64,000 nt of DNA, taken from assembly GCA_964370395.1 (NCBI GenBank), contig CAYJIZ010000008.1, forward strand, positions 39,247 to 103,246, written 5' to 3'. Position numbers and translations under genes: made by a program. Positions 25,016-34,346 of the stretch are shown piece after piece. The notes under the pieces were generated by a model. It was not told the DNA's origin and did no database searches. It saw only the letters and a program-made list of their open reading frames with translations. Every line of letters starts with the position of its first letter. Positions within the stretch are counted from its first letter, which is position 1. Origin of the DNA: JBGUVL01 sp964370395 (GTDB lineage Bacteria; Bacillota_I; Bacilli_A; Erysipelotrichales; Erysipelotrichaceae).

Positions 25016-26623
25016 TTATTTATTATAAGCGTTATCTGCAATATAGTCTACTATCATATTTACCGATTTCTTTCCCCAATAATTATTGGTTTGCAACTGT
25101 CCGATAAATAAGAAATGTTTGCGTTTGCAATCCTTTTCATAGCGGTGCCCTTGGTTAAAATACAAATAACTCATTCCTGCTTTTTCGTACTTAATGTGTT
25201 TTCCATTACTCATCTGAGAAATACTTACATCACATTCCTCCATCGCAAACAAAGGCATACTAAATCCACAACCCATCGGCTGTAGAAAAGAAAGGCTTTC
25301 TACTTCTTCGTATGTTAAGTAATCCTCTTCGATACGGATGCATGCGATTTCAGGGTCAATCGTATATTCTTTTATTTTTTGGTTTACGTATTCTTTTACT
25401 TGTTCAAGTTGGTCAACTCGAAAAGCAATACCTGCAGCCTCTTTATGCCCACCATATGCGATCAAATCCTTTTTAATTCCATCAAAGAAGTGACTTAAAT
25501 CAACACCGTTACTTCGAATGCTCCCTTTCAATATCTCTTCTTTTTTTGATAAGACCATAACTGGTTTTTGTGTTAATGAAACAAGTTTACTCGCGACAAT
25601 ACCATTTAATCCTTCATGGAATGACTCATCGTAAACGATTTGGAAATCACTTGCATCAATTTTATTGATTGCAACACTTTCCATAGTTGCACCAATCGCT
25701 TTTCGTTTTTCATTCAATGCATTGATTTGGTACAGCGTTTGTTGAATGGTATTATCATTTTCCAACATTAAATATTGCACCATCGTATTTGCATTTGCTT
25801 CATCAGCCAAACGACCCACACAATTGATTTTTGGTACTACTTGAAAAGCAATCTTTTGTGCATCCCAACGCTTTGTATCATTTTGCAGTAATTGCAAAGG
25901 CAAATAGCTTCGCCCGTTTAACAGGTTCACTCCTTCCTTTACAATATCACGATTTGCATTTGTTAAGCTTACCACATCACCAATGGTAGCAACACACGCC
26001 AAAATAGTATGTTTATAGTAATCCTTAATCAAACGTTTGGAAAGCAAAAATGCAACCCCTGCCCCACACATATTTTGAAAGTAGGGAGGAAAAATATTTG
26101 GGTGTACAAAATAATCACAGATTAATTCGTTTTCCTCGTATTGATGATGATCACTTAAAATAATTTCAATATTATTGTCTTTCGCAAGTTGTAGTGCTTC
26201 CAAAGCCTTCACACCATTATCAACCGTTACGATTATTTGGTAGCCTTTTTCAATTGCTTTTTGAACAGTACTAACTTGTAAGCCATACCCTTCTGAAAAA
26301 CGATTAGGAATATAGAATCCACAGTCAATACCAAAACGTTGCAATGCATCGACCATGATAGTTGTTGCACAAATACCATCGCAATCGTAATCACCGCAAA
26401 CAATTACTTTCTCATTGTTGTTTTTTGCTTTTTCAAAACGTTTTACTACATCATCCAAAAAAGACAGATCAAAGTCATTTGTCGCTTTTTTTTCAAATAG
26501 TAATTGGTTTATCTCTTCGTCACTCATGTTTTTGCTCGCTAATACTTTAGCGCACAAGTCACTTACTTTAAATTTCTTCTTATATGTTTCATATTTACTT
26601 ACGTCTAATTGTTTTATTTTCAT
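25016..26623 (-). CDS. recJ: Single-strand-specific 5'-3' exonuclease RecJ
   Basis: RecJ is a DHH-family Mn-dependent nuclease. Motifs visible include CGDYDCDGICATT (motif I, about 75-87), IIVTVDNG, ILSDHHQ (DHH), CGAGVAFLLSKRL, VATIGDVV, and in the DHHA1 domain IRSNGVDLSHFFDGIK and AYGGHKEAAGIAF. At 535 residues it is close to the core bacterial enzyme and lacks the extra C-terminal ~200 residues of Bacillus RecJ. Apt follows directly. Confidence 0.95.
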   Translation of the reverse strand: MKIKQLDVSKYETYKKKFKVSDLCAKVLASKNMSDEEINQLLFEKKATNDFDLSFLDDVVKRFEKAKNNNEKVIVCGDYDCDGICATTIMVDALQRFGIDCGFYIPNRFSEGYGLQVSTVQKAIEKGYQIIVTVDNGVKALEALQLAKDNNIEIILSDHHQYEENELICDYFVHPNIFPPYFQNMCGAGVAFLLSKRLIKDYYKHTILACVATIGDVVSLTNANRDIVKEGVNLLNGRSYLPLQLLQNDTKRWDAQKIAFQVVPKINCVGRLADEANANTMVQYLMLENDNTIQQTLYQINALNEKRKAIGATMESVAINKIDASDFQIVYDESFHEGLNGIVASKLVSLTQKPVMVLSKKEEILKGSIRSNGVDLSHFFDGIKKDLIAYGGHKEAAGIAFRVDQLEQVKEYVNQKIKEYTIDPEIACIRIEEDYLTYEEVESLSFLQPMGCGFSMPLFAMEECDVSISQMSNGKHIKYEKAGMSYLYFNQGHRYEKDCKRKHFLFIGQLQTNNYWGKKSVNMIVDYIADNAYNK

Positions 26624-26640
26624 TTTCTCACCTTGTCTAA

Positions 26641-26673
26641 ATTATATAACGCATTCTTACATTATACATGTAA
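26641..26673 (-). promoter_or_regulatory. Possible recJ-apt promoter with dyad TTACAT-n5-ATGTAA
   Basis: TATAAT at 26641-26646 on the minus strand lies 18 bases before recJ. The perfect 6-bp dyad TTACATTATACATGTAA (26657-26673) covers the place of a -35, which is otherwise weak. A regulatory role is speculative. Confidence 0.3.
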
Positions 26674-26678
26674 CATTC

Positions 26679-26716
26679 AAAAATAAAAAGCATTTATCAC
26701 TGTCGATAAACGCTTT
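26679..26716 (-). terminator. Terminator of comN-secDF
   Basis: Minus-strand stem AAAGCGTTTATC/GATAAATGCTTT (arms 26705-26716 and 26687-26698, one mismatch) with TTATTTTT after it. Confidence 0.8.
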
Positions 26717-26723
26717 CATAAAT

Positions 26724-29009
26724 TTAATCGTTAATACCTGGAATTACGTATTCTTGTACTTCATCTTTTTTGTTTTTAATCTTCTTTTTCACTTTTTCTT
26801 TTGGTTTGTATTTACAACGAATGTAATACCATAATTGAGCAGCAATGAAGATTGATGAGTTAGCCCCAGCAATTAACCCTACTAATAACGCAATGTTAAA
26901 AGTGAAGATAGAAGGACTTCCTAAGAAAATCAAACAAATTACAGGAATAATTGTTGTCATTGTCGTAATGATAGAACGAACAATTGTATCTTGCATTGAT
27001 TTGTTTACGATTTCACGGTAGTCTTCATTCGTTAATTGTTTCTTCGTAGCTTGAACAATCGCTGTATTTTCACGCATTCTATCGAAGATAACAATCGAGT
27101 CATTAATAGAATACCCGATAATCGCTAATAATACGGCAATGATATCAGTGTTAATTTCCATTCTAAAGATAGCAAAGACTGCTAATATAATTAAAACGTC
27201 ATGAATTAACGCTACAATACCTGAGATCGCATAATCCCATTTGAATCGAATACTTACATAAACTAGAATACCAATCCATGCAAGAATTGACATGATGATT
27301 GCATTTTTAACAAGCTCTTTACCAATGATTGGTGAAACAACAGAATCACTTGCTTCGCTCTTGTATGTTTTTAATGCGTAATCATTAATTTTTGTTCTTT
27401 CTTCTTCGTTGATTGCTTTTTTGATTGCTACAGTAGCAATTTTATCTTTATCACCAGATAAAGTAACAGAATCTACTTTAATACCTAAGTCTTTAAAGTC
27501 TTTTTCTAATGTGTCCACTTTAAATGGTGAATCACTTGTTAATGTAATACGCGTACCACTTGAGAAGTCAATTCCTAAGTTAACTGCACTGTCCCCTTTG
27601 GCAACGTTAATTCCCATGATAGAAATTGCAGCAATTGCGATTACACCTGAAATAGCAATAAAGTATTTTGCGTTTTTCACAAAGTCAAAGTTAGATAAGA
27701 AACCAAATTTCTTTTTGGATTCCCCTTTTGCTAAATTTGGAACCAATGAATCTTTTACACCAAACCAAGATTTCTTGTTGTCTAAGTAACCTGATTTTAC
27801 AATTTGTCCTAATAAGAAACGTACGATTGATACGTTAAATAAGATTGTTACAATTGTTGAAACCAATAACATTGTAGCAAATCCTTTTACTGTTCCTGTA
27901 CCGAATGTATATAAGATTAACGCTGAAATTAATGTTGTGATCTGTGAATCAAAAATTGTCGAGAACGATTTGTTCGTTCCTTCTTTAAATGCTTGTTTCA
28001 CACTTCTTCCTTGGTACATACAATCTTTGATACGTTCAAATGTGATAACACTTGAATCGACAGCCATACCAACTCCAAGAACTAACCCAGCAATACCACT
28101 TAATGTAAATACTCCACCTAATGCAGAATAGATTAATAATGTAACTAATGTATAAGCTGCAATTGTTACGGCAGAAATAAATCCTGGAAGACGATACAAT
28201 ACAATCATAAAGATAATGATTCCTAAAATACCGATCATACCAGCAAAGATTGTTACATCAAAAGAACCTTCTCCTAAGTTTGCACTAACAACATTAGAAT
28301 ACACTTCATTCATTTGAAAACTTAATGAACCAGAGTTTAATAAGTCAACTAATTGTTGTGCTTCTTCTTCACTGAAGTTTCCAGAAATATAAACACTGTC
28401 AGAAGTTAATTCTTCGTTTACTGAAGCTGCAGAAATGTATGCAGGTGTTTCAGCCGAAGCTTCTTTCGCATACGATTGCCCTTCTTTGTAATCTAACCAA
28501 GAAACTAATAATTTGTCTTCGCTAGCAGCAAGTGTTTTGGTTACTTCACCAAATTTTGCTGTATTTTGAATTTTTAAATAAACAACAGGTTTCCCTTCAA
28601 CATATCCTAATGATGCTCCCCCTTCTTTTAAAACAGTAGCATCCATTAATAAATTGTCTTTTGTATCTCTAAAACTTAATACCGCTGTACTACTAATTAC
28701 ATCACGAGCAGATTCAACATCTTTCACTCCTGCTAATTGTACACGTACACGATCCCCTTCAATACTGATTTCAGGTTCACTTACACCCAAAACGTTAACA
28801 CGTTTGTCTACGGCTTGCGCAACGGCACCCATATCAATTTTTTTGTTTTCTGATGATTCCAATGGTTTTACTTCGTATAAAATCTCAAAACCACCTTTTA
28901 AATCCAAACCAAGATTCATGTTTTTGATTGCATCATTTGAGAATGCACCAACGCAACCAATCATCACTAAAATGGTAAGGAAAAATACAACAATCCTTTT
29001 CTTATTCAT
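26724..29009 (-). CDS. secDF: Fused protein translocase subunit SecDF
   Basis: SecDF uses the proton gradient to assist export through SecYEG. The N-terminal SecD half has an initial membrane helix, the LDLKGGFEILYEV motif and a large extracytoplasmic P1 domain. Helices follow with GLVLGVGMAVDSSVITFERIKDCMYQG. The SecF half repeats the plan: INVAKGDSAVNLGIDFSSGT, then VLLAIIGYSINDSIVIFDRMREN. Twelve transmembrane segments are expected. At 761 residues it is a full SecDF fusion like that of Bacillus. It follows the ComN-like gene by 11 bases. Confidence 0.97.
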   Translation of the reverse strand: MNKKRIVVFFLTILVMIGCVGAFSNDAIKNMNLGLDLKGGFEILYEVKPLESSENKKIDMGAVAQAVDKRVNVLGVSEPEISIEGDRVRVQLAGVKDVESARDVISSTAVLSFRDTKDNLLMDATVLKEGGASLGYVEGKPVVYLKIQNTAKFGEVTKTLAASEDKLLVSWLDYKEGQSYAKEASAETPAYISAASVNEELTSDSVYISGNFSEEEAQQLVDLLNSGSLSFQMNEVYSNVVSANLGEGSFDVTIFAGMIGILGIIIFMIVLYRLPGFISAVTIAAYTLVTLLIYSALGGVFTLSGIAGLVLGVGMAVDSSVITFERIKDCMYQGRSVKQAFKEGTNKSFSTIFDSQITTLISALILYTFGTGTVKGFATMLLVSTIVTILFNVSIVRFLLGQIVKSGYLDNKKSWFGVKDSLVPNLAKGESKKKFGFLSNFDFVKNAKYFIAISGVIAIAAISIMGINVAKGDSAVNLGIDFSSGTRITLTSDSPFKVDTLEKDFKDLGIKVDSVTLSGDKDKIATVAIKKAINEEERTKINDYALKTYKSEASDSVVSPIIGKELVKNAIIMSILAWIGILVYVSIRFKWDYAISGIVALIHDVLIILAVFAIFRMEINTDIIAVLLAIIGYSINDSIVIFDRMRENTAIVQATKKQLTNEDYREIVNKSMQDTIVRSIITTMTTIIPVICLIFLGSPSIFTFNIALLVGLIAGANSSIFIAAQLWYYIRCKYKPKEKVKKKIKNKKDEVQEYVIPGIND

Positions 29010-29020
29010 TTAATTCCCTC

Positions 29021-29299
29021 CTAAAAAAAATCATTTATGTTTTCTAAGCTCATTTCTGAACCTTTAATCATTGCAAGCGTATGTAACGTTGTCACAATAT
29101 CTTTAGCTTCCAATTTCATAATATCATTGACTGCCTCATGAATAGTAGCAGGTGTTTTCTTGCTCCATTCAAAATAAAATAAGACATTCATTATATGGGA
29201 GTAGGTTAATGATGACAATTGTTCTCTTCTTAACTGATTAATTTTCAAATAAATCGTAAGTCGAATAATTTCGCTATGAACGATGTCTTCTTTTCTCAT
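29021..29299 (-). CDS. ComN/YrzD-like post-transcriptional regulator
   Basis: The small protein starts MRKEDIVHSEIIRLTIYLKI; I use the ATG at 29299, which has AAAGGGGAG upstream. It is 92 residues, alpha-helical and soluble. Size, helical pattern (LTYSHIMNVLFYFEW, AVNDIMKLEAKDIVTTLHTL) and location immediately upstream of secDF match Bacillus ComN (YrzD), which affects comE mRNA and localises to division sites. The family call rests largely on synteny and length, so it is moderate. The genome has comEA/comEC (60406-62822), a possible target. Confidence 0.6.
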   Translation of the reverse strand: MRKEDIVHSEIIRLTIYLKINQLRREQLSSLTYSHIMNVLFYFEWSKKTPATIHEAVNDIMKLEAKDIVTTLHTLAMIKGSEMSLENINDFF

Positions 29300-29326
29300 A
29301 AAACTCCCCTTTCGTGCATAAGTTAT

Positions 29327-29356
29327 ATTATAAAGCATTTTTGTTCAAAATGGTAA
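29327..29356 (-). promoter_or_regulatory. Promoter of comN-secDF
   Basis: Minus-strand TTACCA (29351-29356) and TATAAT (29327-29332) with 18-base spacing. The remaining ~130 bases up to the nadE end are AT-rich and show no gene. Confidence 0.5.
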
Positions 29357-29490
29357 AAAATCTTGAAAAAATATCTGATATTTTCCATTTTTTGGCTATT
29401 CTAAAACAAATTTTTAGTTTTTCATTTGTCTTTTTTAGTGCAAATCTATGAATGCTCTATTAATTTCACGTTGTGATCTTTTTTTCGTAC

Positions 29491-29518
29491 AAAGAGAGCT
29501 TTATGCTTAGCTCTCTTT
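29491..29518 (-). terminator. Hairpin at the end of nadE
   Basis: A perfect 10-bp stem (29491-29500 with 29509-29518) around an 8-base loop. It contains the nadE stop codon. Only three Ts follow on the minus strand, so termination may be partial. Confidence 0.5.
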
Positions 29519-31378
29519 TGATAATATTTTTTCTTTTAATTGTTGGTAACGTTCACTATAAATAAACCCTAATTGTGCTTCACGATAATCATTTCCATAT
29601 GCCCCTCGTGATAGTAATAATACAGGTGGCATTTGCATTCTCTTAAAGGCTGCACATTGCATTGTCTTAAGCAACCATTCTAAATCTTCTATGAAAGCTG
29701 CTGGGTTATCTAACCCGTAATAGGTAATCCATTTTCCTAATTCACTTTGATAAATACTACCATCATAGTAACTCTCCATGAAGTCTTCTATGCGAGCTGT
29801 TGGATAGTTTTGAATACGCGTAATGATTTCATCGTGATAAAACCATTTCATTGGATCCAATTGCGCATCTTTTAATTCTGCACTCGGTGGCATGTCCCAT
29901 TTGATTTCATCATTTGCAATTGAAGGAATAAGAGAAGTTGAAATTACTTCCTTTTGAAAGTATTCATTGCATTGTCTTGCAATCGCAAAGCATTCTACTT
30001 TACTTAAATCACCCAAACAAGAGAACGCACCAATGCAATCTCCATACAATGTACAATACCCCAAAGCAACTTCAATTTTATTCGCATTATTGATGACTAC
30101 TCCTCCTTCTATAGAAGCGAAGGTAGACAATAAATGACCACGAATTCTCGCTTGGATATTTTCATAAACCAACGAAGAGTATTGCGCATTGTATTGGTAG
30201 CGTTGTATGGTTTCTATTGTTGCCTCATTCAATTGTTCAATGCTTCCCTCTCGCATTTCAATCTTTAATGAATCGGCAAGTTGACGAGCGTTGTTTTTGG
30301 TTGTTAAGGAGTTATAGTTACTCGCCATGTTGTAACCAATCACACGTTGATGACCAAGAGCTTTTACTAATAAACAAGCGTTAATACAACTGTCAATTCC
30401 ACCTGATAGTCCAATAATCCATTTCACACTAGAGCGAAACATTTGTTGATCCACTTCTTGAATGGCAAATGTCAAAGCATCTAATACTTTGTATTCGTCT
30501 TTTTTTAATTCGTTTTCCTTTTTAAAATCATAAATTGCAAGTTCTTGTTGAAAACGATCATTTAAGGAAAAAACACGTTTTCCTTCTTTGTTATAAGCAG
30601 CACTGGCACCATCAAATACCACGATATTCTTTCCTGTGTTTTGCATACCACAAGCATTAACATAAATAATTGGAACCATCGCTTCTTTATTTTGATTCGC
30701 GTGTTGTTGAATTCGTTTATCGCGTGCTATTTCCTTGTTTATTGTATAAGGGCTACTTGAAGCATTAATAATGAAATCAACATTTTGTTGAGCATAATAC
30801 TGCGTGACATCAATTCCATAATCATTGCTCCACAAATCTTCGCATGCTTGTAAGCCAATACGAATAAGCGCATTATCTTTTTCTAATACAAAAGTGGATA
30901 ATATATGATTTTGCTTTGAATTCGTTCGTTGACTTAACTCCATTCCAGACAAGAAATAACGAGAGTCATCAAAAATACGATAATCCGGATTTAAGTGTTT
31001 GACATGAATGCCATCCATTCGTCCATCTTCTCTTTTTACCCACTCCTTGTTGTAAGCAAACAAAACAGCATTAAAACGAACTTTACGTCCATCACGACCA
31101 ATCGTTACTTGTTCTAATGTATCATAATACAAATTACCAAAGACAATTGCGATTCCCTTTGATAAATCTTTTATTTTATCATTGTAGCGATGAATGTCGT
31201 TACAAAGTTCATGATCTAACCATCGATCTTGCAACAAGTAACCACTAACACACATCTCTGGAAAAACAATCATGTCAGCATTTTCTTTTTTTGCTTCGAT
31301 TACCATTTCTTTAATCGTATTAAAATTATGTTCTAATTGGCCAGCTTTTACATTCATTTGCGCCATTGCTATTTTCAT
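29507..31378 (-). CDS. nadE: Glutamine-dependent NAD+ synthetase
   Basis: NadE amidates deamido-NAD+. The 623-residue protein is the two-domain form: an N-terminal nitrilase-type glutaminase (MKIAMAQMNVKAGQ, VFPEMCVSGY with E41, and GLQACEDLW with the nucleophile Cys near 180) and a C-terminal NAD synthase with the PP-loop IIGLSGGIDSC, then YNMASNYNSL and LYGDCIGAFSCLGDLSK. Because the glutaminase domain is present, free ammonia is not the obligatory nitrogen source. It is a single-gene unit with its own promoter. Confidence 0.96.
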   Translation of the reverse strand: MKIAMAQMNVKAGQLEHNFNTIKEMVIEAKKENADMIVFPEMCVSGYLLQDRWLDHELCNDIHRYNDKIKDLSKGIAIVFGNLYYDTLEQVTIGRDGRKVRFNAVLFAYNKEWVKREDGRMDGIHVKHLNPDYRIFDDSRYFLSGMELSQRTNSKQNHILSTFVLEKDNALIRIGLQACEDLWSNDYGIDVTQYYAQQNVDFIINASSSPYTINKEIARDKRIQQHANQNKEAMVPIIYVNACGMQNTGKNIVVFDGASAAYNKEGKRVFSLNDRFQQELAIYDFKKENELKKDEYKVLDALTFAIQEVDQQMFRSSVKWIIGLSGGIDSCINACLLVKALGHQRVIGYNMASNYNSLTTKNNARQLADSLKIEMREGSIEQLNEATIETIQRYQYNAQYSSLVYENIQARIRGHLLSTFASIEGGVVINNANKIEVALGYCTLYGDCIGAFSCLGDLSKVECFAIARQCNEYFQKEVISTSLIPSIANDEIKWDMPPSAELKDAQLDPMKWFYHDEIITRIQNYPTARIEDFMESYYDGSIYQSELGKWITYYGLDNPAAFIEDLEWLLKTMQCAAFKRMQMPPVLLLSRGAYGNDYREAQLGFIYSERYQQLKEKILSKES

Positions 31379-31401
31379 ATAATCATCCTTTCACAGCTAT
31401 A

Positions 31402-31410
31402 ATTATAGCA
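31402..31410 (-). promoter_or_regulatory. Extended -10 promoter of nadE
   Basis: Minus-strand TATAAT (31402-31407) preceded by TGC, with no clear -35. Confidence 0.6.
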
Positions 31411-31444
31411 CACTATGATTTGCTTTTATGTGCTAATTTTAAGC

Positions 31445-31470
31445 AAAACAAAACAGCAGTTTCCTGCTGT
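31445..31470 (-). terminator. Terminator of pdp
   Basis: Minus-strand ACAGCAG-GAAA-CTGCTGT hairpin (31453-31470) with a GNRA-type loop, followed by TTTTGTTTT. Confidence 0.88.
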
Positions 31471-32768
31471 TAGATTGTTTTATAAATGAGTGGGCTACAA
31501 GGTTGCTTGTTTTCACCTATGACAAAACATTGTGCTATTTCATCCAATAGTGATTCGCTAACCATTTCATTTGCATACACATAACACAAAACTTCATTTT
31601 CACAAACGGCATCTTCACATTTTTTGTTTAAGACTAATCCAACCTCGTGCTGAATGCTGTCCTCTTTGCTTTTTCTACCTGCACCTAGTTCACAAGCGAT
31701 CAGTCCAAGTTGTTTTGTTTTCATTTGTATCACATATCCGTTCGTATCACTCGTACATTCATAGACGTATTTGCTCTTCTTCATTTTTGATAAATCTTTG
31801 ATTTGTTCGATGTTTCCATCTTGCCATTTGCACATCTCAACAAACTTTTTATAAGCACTTCCATCTTCTAACACAGTTGATGCTTTGAAACGTGCATCTT
31901 CTTTTTTATCAAATTGATTTGCCATACACAATAGTGTTGCACAAGATTCGATACACAATTCTTTAAAATCCGTTGGTCCATTGTTTTGTAAGGTTTGCAC
32001 TGCCTCAATCACTTCTAAACTATTACCGATGGCATTACCAAGCACTTGATCCATACTCGTAATTTCTGCACGTACCTTTTTTTGAAAGGCTTCCCCTATC
32101 GCAATCATTTTTTCAGCTAAAACAACAGCTTCTTCTTTGTTACTCATAAAAGCACCATCACCATACTTAACATCTAATAAAATAATGTCTGCTCCTGCTG
32201 CAATTTTTTTCGACATGATAGACGAAGCAATGAGAGGGATGGATGGTACACATCCACATACATCGCGAAGCGCATATAGTTTCTTATCAGCGACAACCAA
32301 ATTATCACTTTGCCCAATGATCGCCAACCCGATAGCATTTACTTGTTGAATAAATTGTTCTTCGTTTAAAAATACATTAAAATGATCAATAGACTCTAGT
32401 TTATCAAGAGTACCTCCAGTAAACGACAAGCCTCTTCCACTCATTTTCGCAACCTTTAATCCACAGGCTGCTAACATTGCTCCTAGAGTTAATGAAGTTT
32501 TGTCTCCTACTCCACCAGTTGAATGCTTGTCTACTTTGATTCCATCAATACCTGATAAATCAACACAGTTTCCACTTTGTATCATCGCTTTTGTTAAGTA
32601 GAATGTTTCTTCATCATCCATACCATTTATACAAATCGCCATCAATAGCGCACTTGCTTGATAGTCATGAATGCTATTGTTTACATAACCTTCTATAAAA
32701 TAATTAATTTCGCTTTCGCTTAATCGATGGTTATCTCTTTTCTTCTCAATAATCGAAATAATATTCAT
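31470..32768 (-). CDS. pdp: Pyrimidine-nucleoside phosphorylase
   Basis: Pdp phosphorolyses uridine and thymidine to the base plus (deoxy)ribose 1-phosphate, the substrate of DeoB at 150. The 432-residue protein has KVDKHSTGGVGDKTSL (the phosphate-binding family signature), MSGRGLSFTGGTLDKLESI, and SIMSKKIAAGADIILLDVKYGDGAF. It resembles the bacilli-type Pdp more than the E. coli DeoA, but the two are hard to tell apart by eye. It has its own promoter and terminator. Confidence 0.93.
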   Translation of the reverse strand: MNIISIIEKKRDNHRLSESEINYFIEGYVNNSIHDYQASALLMAICINGMDDEETFYLTKAMIQSGNCVDLSGIDGIKVDKHSTGGVGDKTSLTLGAMLAACGLKVAKMSGRGLSFTGGTLDKLESIDHFNVFLNEEQFIQQVNAIGLAIIGQSDNLVVADKKLYALRDVCGCVPSIPLIASSIMSKKIAAGADIILLDVKYGDGAFMSNKEEAVVLAEKMIAIGEAFQKKVRAEITSMDQVLGNAIGNSLEVIEAVQTLQNNGPTDFKELCIESCATLLCMANQFDKKEDARFKASTVLEDGSAYKKFVEMCKWQDGNIEQIKDLSKMKKSKYVYECTSDTNGYVIQMKTKQLGLIACELGAGRKSKEDSIQHEVGLVLNKKCEDAVCENEVLCYVYANEMVSESLLDEIAQCFVIGENKQPCSPLIYKTI

Positions 32769-32797
32769 ACACTACCTCCTGTGTTTCCTATACTATT

Positions 32798-32806
32798 ACT
32801 ATAGCA
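32798..32806 (-). promoter_or_regulatory. Extended -10 promoter of pdp
   Basis: Minus-strand TATAGT (32798-32803) preceded by TGC. The start codon follows a GGAGGT ribosome site. Confidence 0.5.
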
Positions 32807-32841
32807 AATTCATGGATAAAGAAATAGTGTTATCCCTAAGC

Positions 32842-33279
32842 TTATTTTTGACTTTGAAGCTTTTGTAATTTCTCATTCAGTTGTTTTGTATCATAAGTGT
32901 TTATAATATAAATGTTATAGCGAAAAAACACAAGCGCTATTTGTAGCATGGCAACTAGCATGATAACTAACCAACTTGGAAAATCTTGCACCCAGTTAAA
33001 ACAATATGCAGAAACCAAGACAATAGTGTTGATCAGAAAGTACCATACGAATGTTCGTTGGTTCTTTTGTCGATTTGTTAGTTCATCATATTGTTGAAAC
33101 AAAAAGTATTCAATCAATGCGATAATCACACATACCACCATGCTTTCAAATAAGAAAAGAATAGGAAGTGTTCTTTCTCCTAACAAAAAACGAAAAGCAC
33201 TTAATACAAATAATAATCCTAAGCAATACAATCCTGCTTTTGATTTCACATCACTACCAAATTTAAAAAAATCACGCAT
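32842..33279 (-). CDS. DUF3021-type membrane protein
   Basis: The 145-residue protein has four predicted transmembrane segments (about 15-35, 40-62, 78-95, 103-122) and a charged C-terminal tail ending in a short coiled coil (TKQLNEKLQKLQSQK). It overlaps the LytTR gene by 8 bases and has its own GGAGG site. Pairs of a LytTR regulator and a DUF3021 membrane protein are common in Firmicutes; in studied cases (LytTR regulatory systems) the membrane protein inhibits its partner. That role here is inference. Confidence 0.72.
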   Translation of the reverse strand: MRDFFKFGSDVKSKAGLYCLGLLFVLSAFRFLLGERTLPILFLFESMVVCVIIALIEYFLFQQYDELTNRQKNQRTFVWYFLINTIVLVSAYCFNWVQDFPSWLVIMLVAMLQIALVFFRYNIYIINTYDTKQLNEKLQKLQSQK

Positions 33280-33727
33280 CTTTTTTTCCTCCTACTTCTA
33301 AACGTTGTCTTAAAATGACAGCGTATTTTCTTGATACTATAATATTTTCATTGTTATGCATTAATAAAGCGATTCTACCTGAAGTGTAACTCTTCAAACT
33401 TTTTATTTTATATAAGTTCACAACCATTGCTTTACTAATTCTAATAAATCCTAAGTCTGCATAGAAACTCTCTAACTGTGAAAGCGTAAATGCAGTACGA
33501 TAAACAAAATCACTTCCATATAGGAATACCCTCTCGTCAACAGACTCGCAATAATACACTTGGTCTGGTGAAAGTAACATCATATTTTGTTGTTCATCAA
33601 AAGCACAGAGCTTTTGCGAGTGTGACTTTAAGTAAGTTAATATTTGAAGCATTTCGTCATCAATACGAGCACATCGCAATATAATTTCGTTTTCTTCTAA
33701 ATCCTCGTGTTCTACAATAATTTTCAT
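33272..33727 (-). CDS. LytTR-domain transcriptional regulator (no receiver domain)
   Basis: The protein begins MKIIVEHEDLEENEIILRC and its C-terminal half is a LytTR DNA-binding domain: LLSPDQVYYCESVDERVFLYG, FIRISKAMVVNLYKI (about 115-130) and GRIALLMHNNENIIVSRKYAVILRQRL. There is no phospho-receiver, so activity is presumably controlled by the overlapping DUF3021 protein. I put the start at 33727; an upstream extension would include the promoter. The true coding length is 151 residues. Confidence 0.85.
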   Translation of the reverse strand: MKIIVEHEDLEENEIILRCARIDDEMLQILTYLKSHSQKLCAFDEQQNMMLLSPDQVYYCESVDERVFLYGSDFVYRTAFTLSQLESFYADLGFIRISKAMVVNLYKIKSLKSYTSGRIALLMHNNENIIVSRKYAVILRQRLEVGGKKDA

Positions 33728-33766
33728 CGTTTCACTTCCCTTTTCATGCAAGGCCTTTGCACTTTG

Positions 33767-33795
33767 AGTATAGCTACAAATCGGAAGACTTGCAA
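33767..33795 (-). promoter_or_regulatory. Promoter of the LytTR-DUF3021 operon
   Basis: Minus-strand TTGCAA (33790-33795) and TATACT (33767-33772) at 17 bases. The -35 lies in a TGCAAG direct repeat spaced 10 bases apart, which could be an autoregulatory site. Confidence 0.65.
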
Positions 33796-33834
33796 TAGCT
33801 TGCACGCCAAGTGGTAATAAAGCAGGGGTAAGAT

Positions 33835-33868
33835 ACAAAAAAAGTAGTTAATGGTTACATTAACTACT
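33835..33868 (-). terminator. Terminator of the murJ-dfrA operon
   Basis: A perfect 11-bp stem (33843-33853 with 33858-33868), four-base loop, then a run of about eight Ts on the minus strand. Confidence 0.92.
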
Positions 33869-33872
33869 GTAT

Positions 33873-34346
33873 TTATTTCTTACGAAGGTAATGAAGTAAG
33901 GTAAATCCTTCTTTCTTTTCCTCTGTCACTAAAATGAAATCATTGACATCGTACTCTGGGAAAAAAGTATCGCCTTCAAAATGTTCGTCAACTAGTGAAA
34001 TCCACATTTCATCTACATAGGGTAAAGCATACGTATATATTTTTGCTCCACCACAAATAAATAGCGTTTCATCACTGTTTTTATATTGTGCCAATAACGC
34101 ATCAAAGTCATTAATAATACTTACGTTTTCATGTTCATACTCGTAATTAGGATCACTTGTAATGACATAAGTATGGCGTTTTGGAAGTGGTTTTTTCATT
34201 ACTTCAAAAGTAGTACGTCCCATCGCCATCGCATGATGTAACGTTGTTTGGCGAAATGTCTTTAAATCTTCAGGTAAGTGCCAAGGCATCCATCCATCTT
34301 TACCGATAACTAGATTATCTCCATGGGCTACAGCTAAAGAAATCAT
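33873..34346 (-). CDS. dfrA: Dihydrofolate reductase
   Basis: Dihydrofolate reductase regenerates tetrahydrofolate. The 157-residue protein has ISLAVAHGDNLVIGKDG, WMPWHLPEDLKTFRQTT, AMGRTTFEVMKKPLP and FICGGAKIYTYALPYVDEMW. The acidic active-site residue (E or D of HLPEDLK) is present. The ATG overlaps the thyA stop codon as TAATG. ThyA consumes methylene-THF to dihydrofolate, which this enzyme recycles, so their coupling is functional. Confidence 0.97.
   Translation of the reverse strand: MISLAVAHGDNLVIGKDGWMPWHLPEDLKTFRQTTLHHAMAMGRTTFEVMKKPLPKRHTYVITSDPNYEYEHENVSIINDFDALLAQYKNSDETLFICGGAKIYTYALPYVDEMWISLVDEHFEGDTFFPEYDVNDFILVTEEKKEGFTLLHYLRKK

Noticed and set aside
33728..33838. Longer N-terminus for the LytTR regulator
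   Set aside because: The extension contains the operon's best -35/-10 pair, and the extra residues do not look like a domain.
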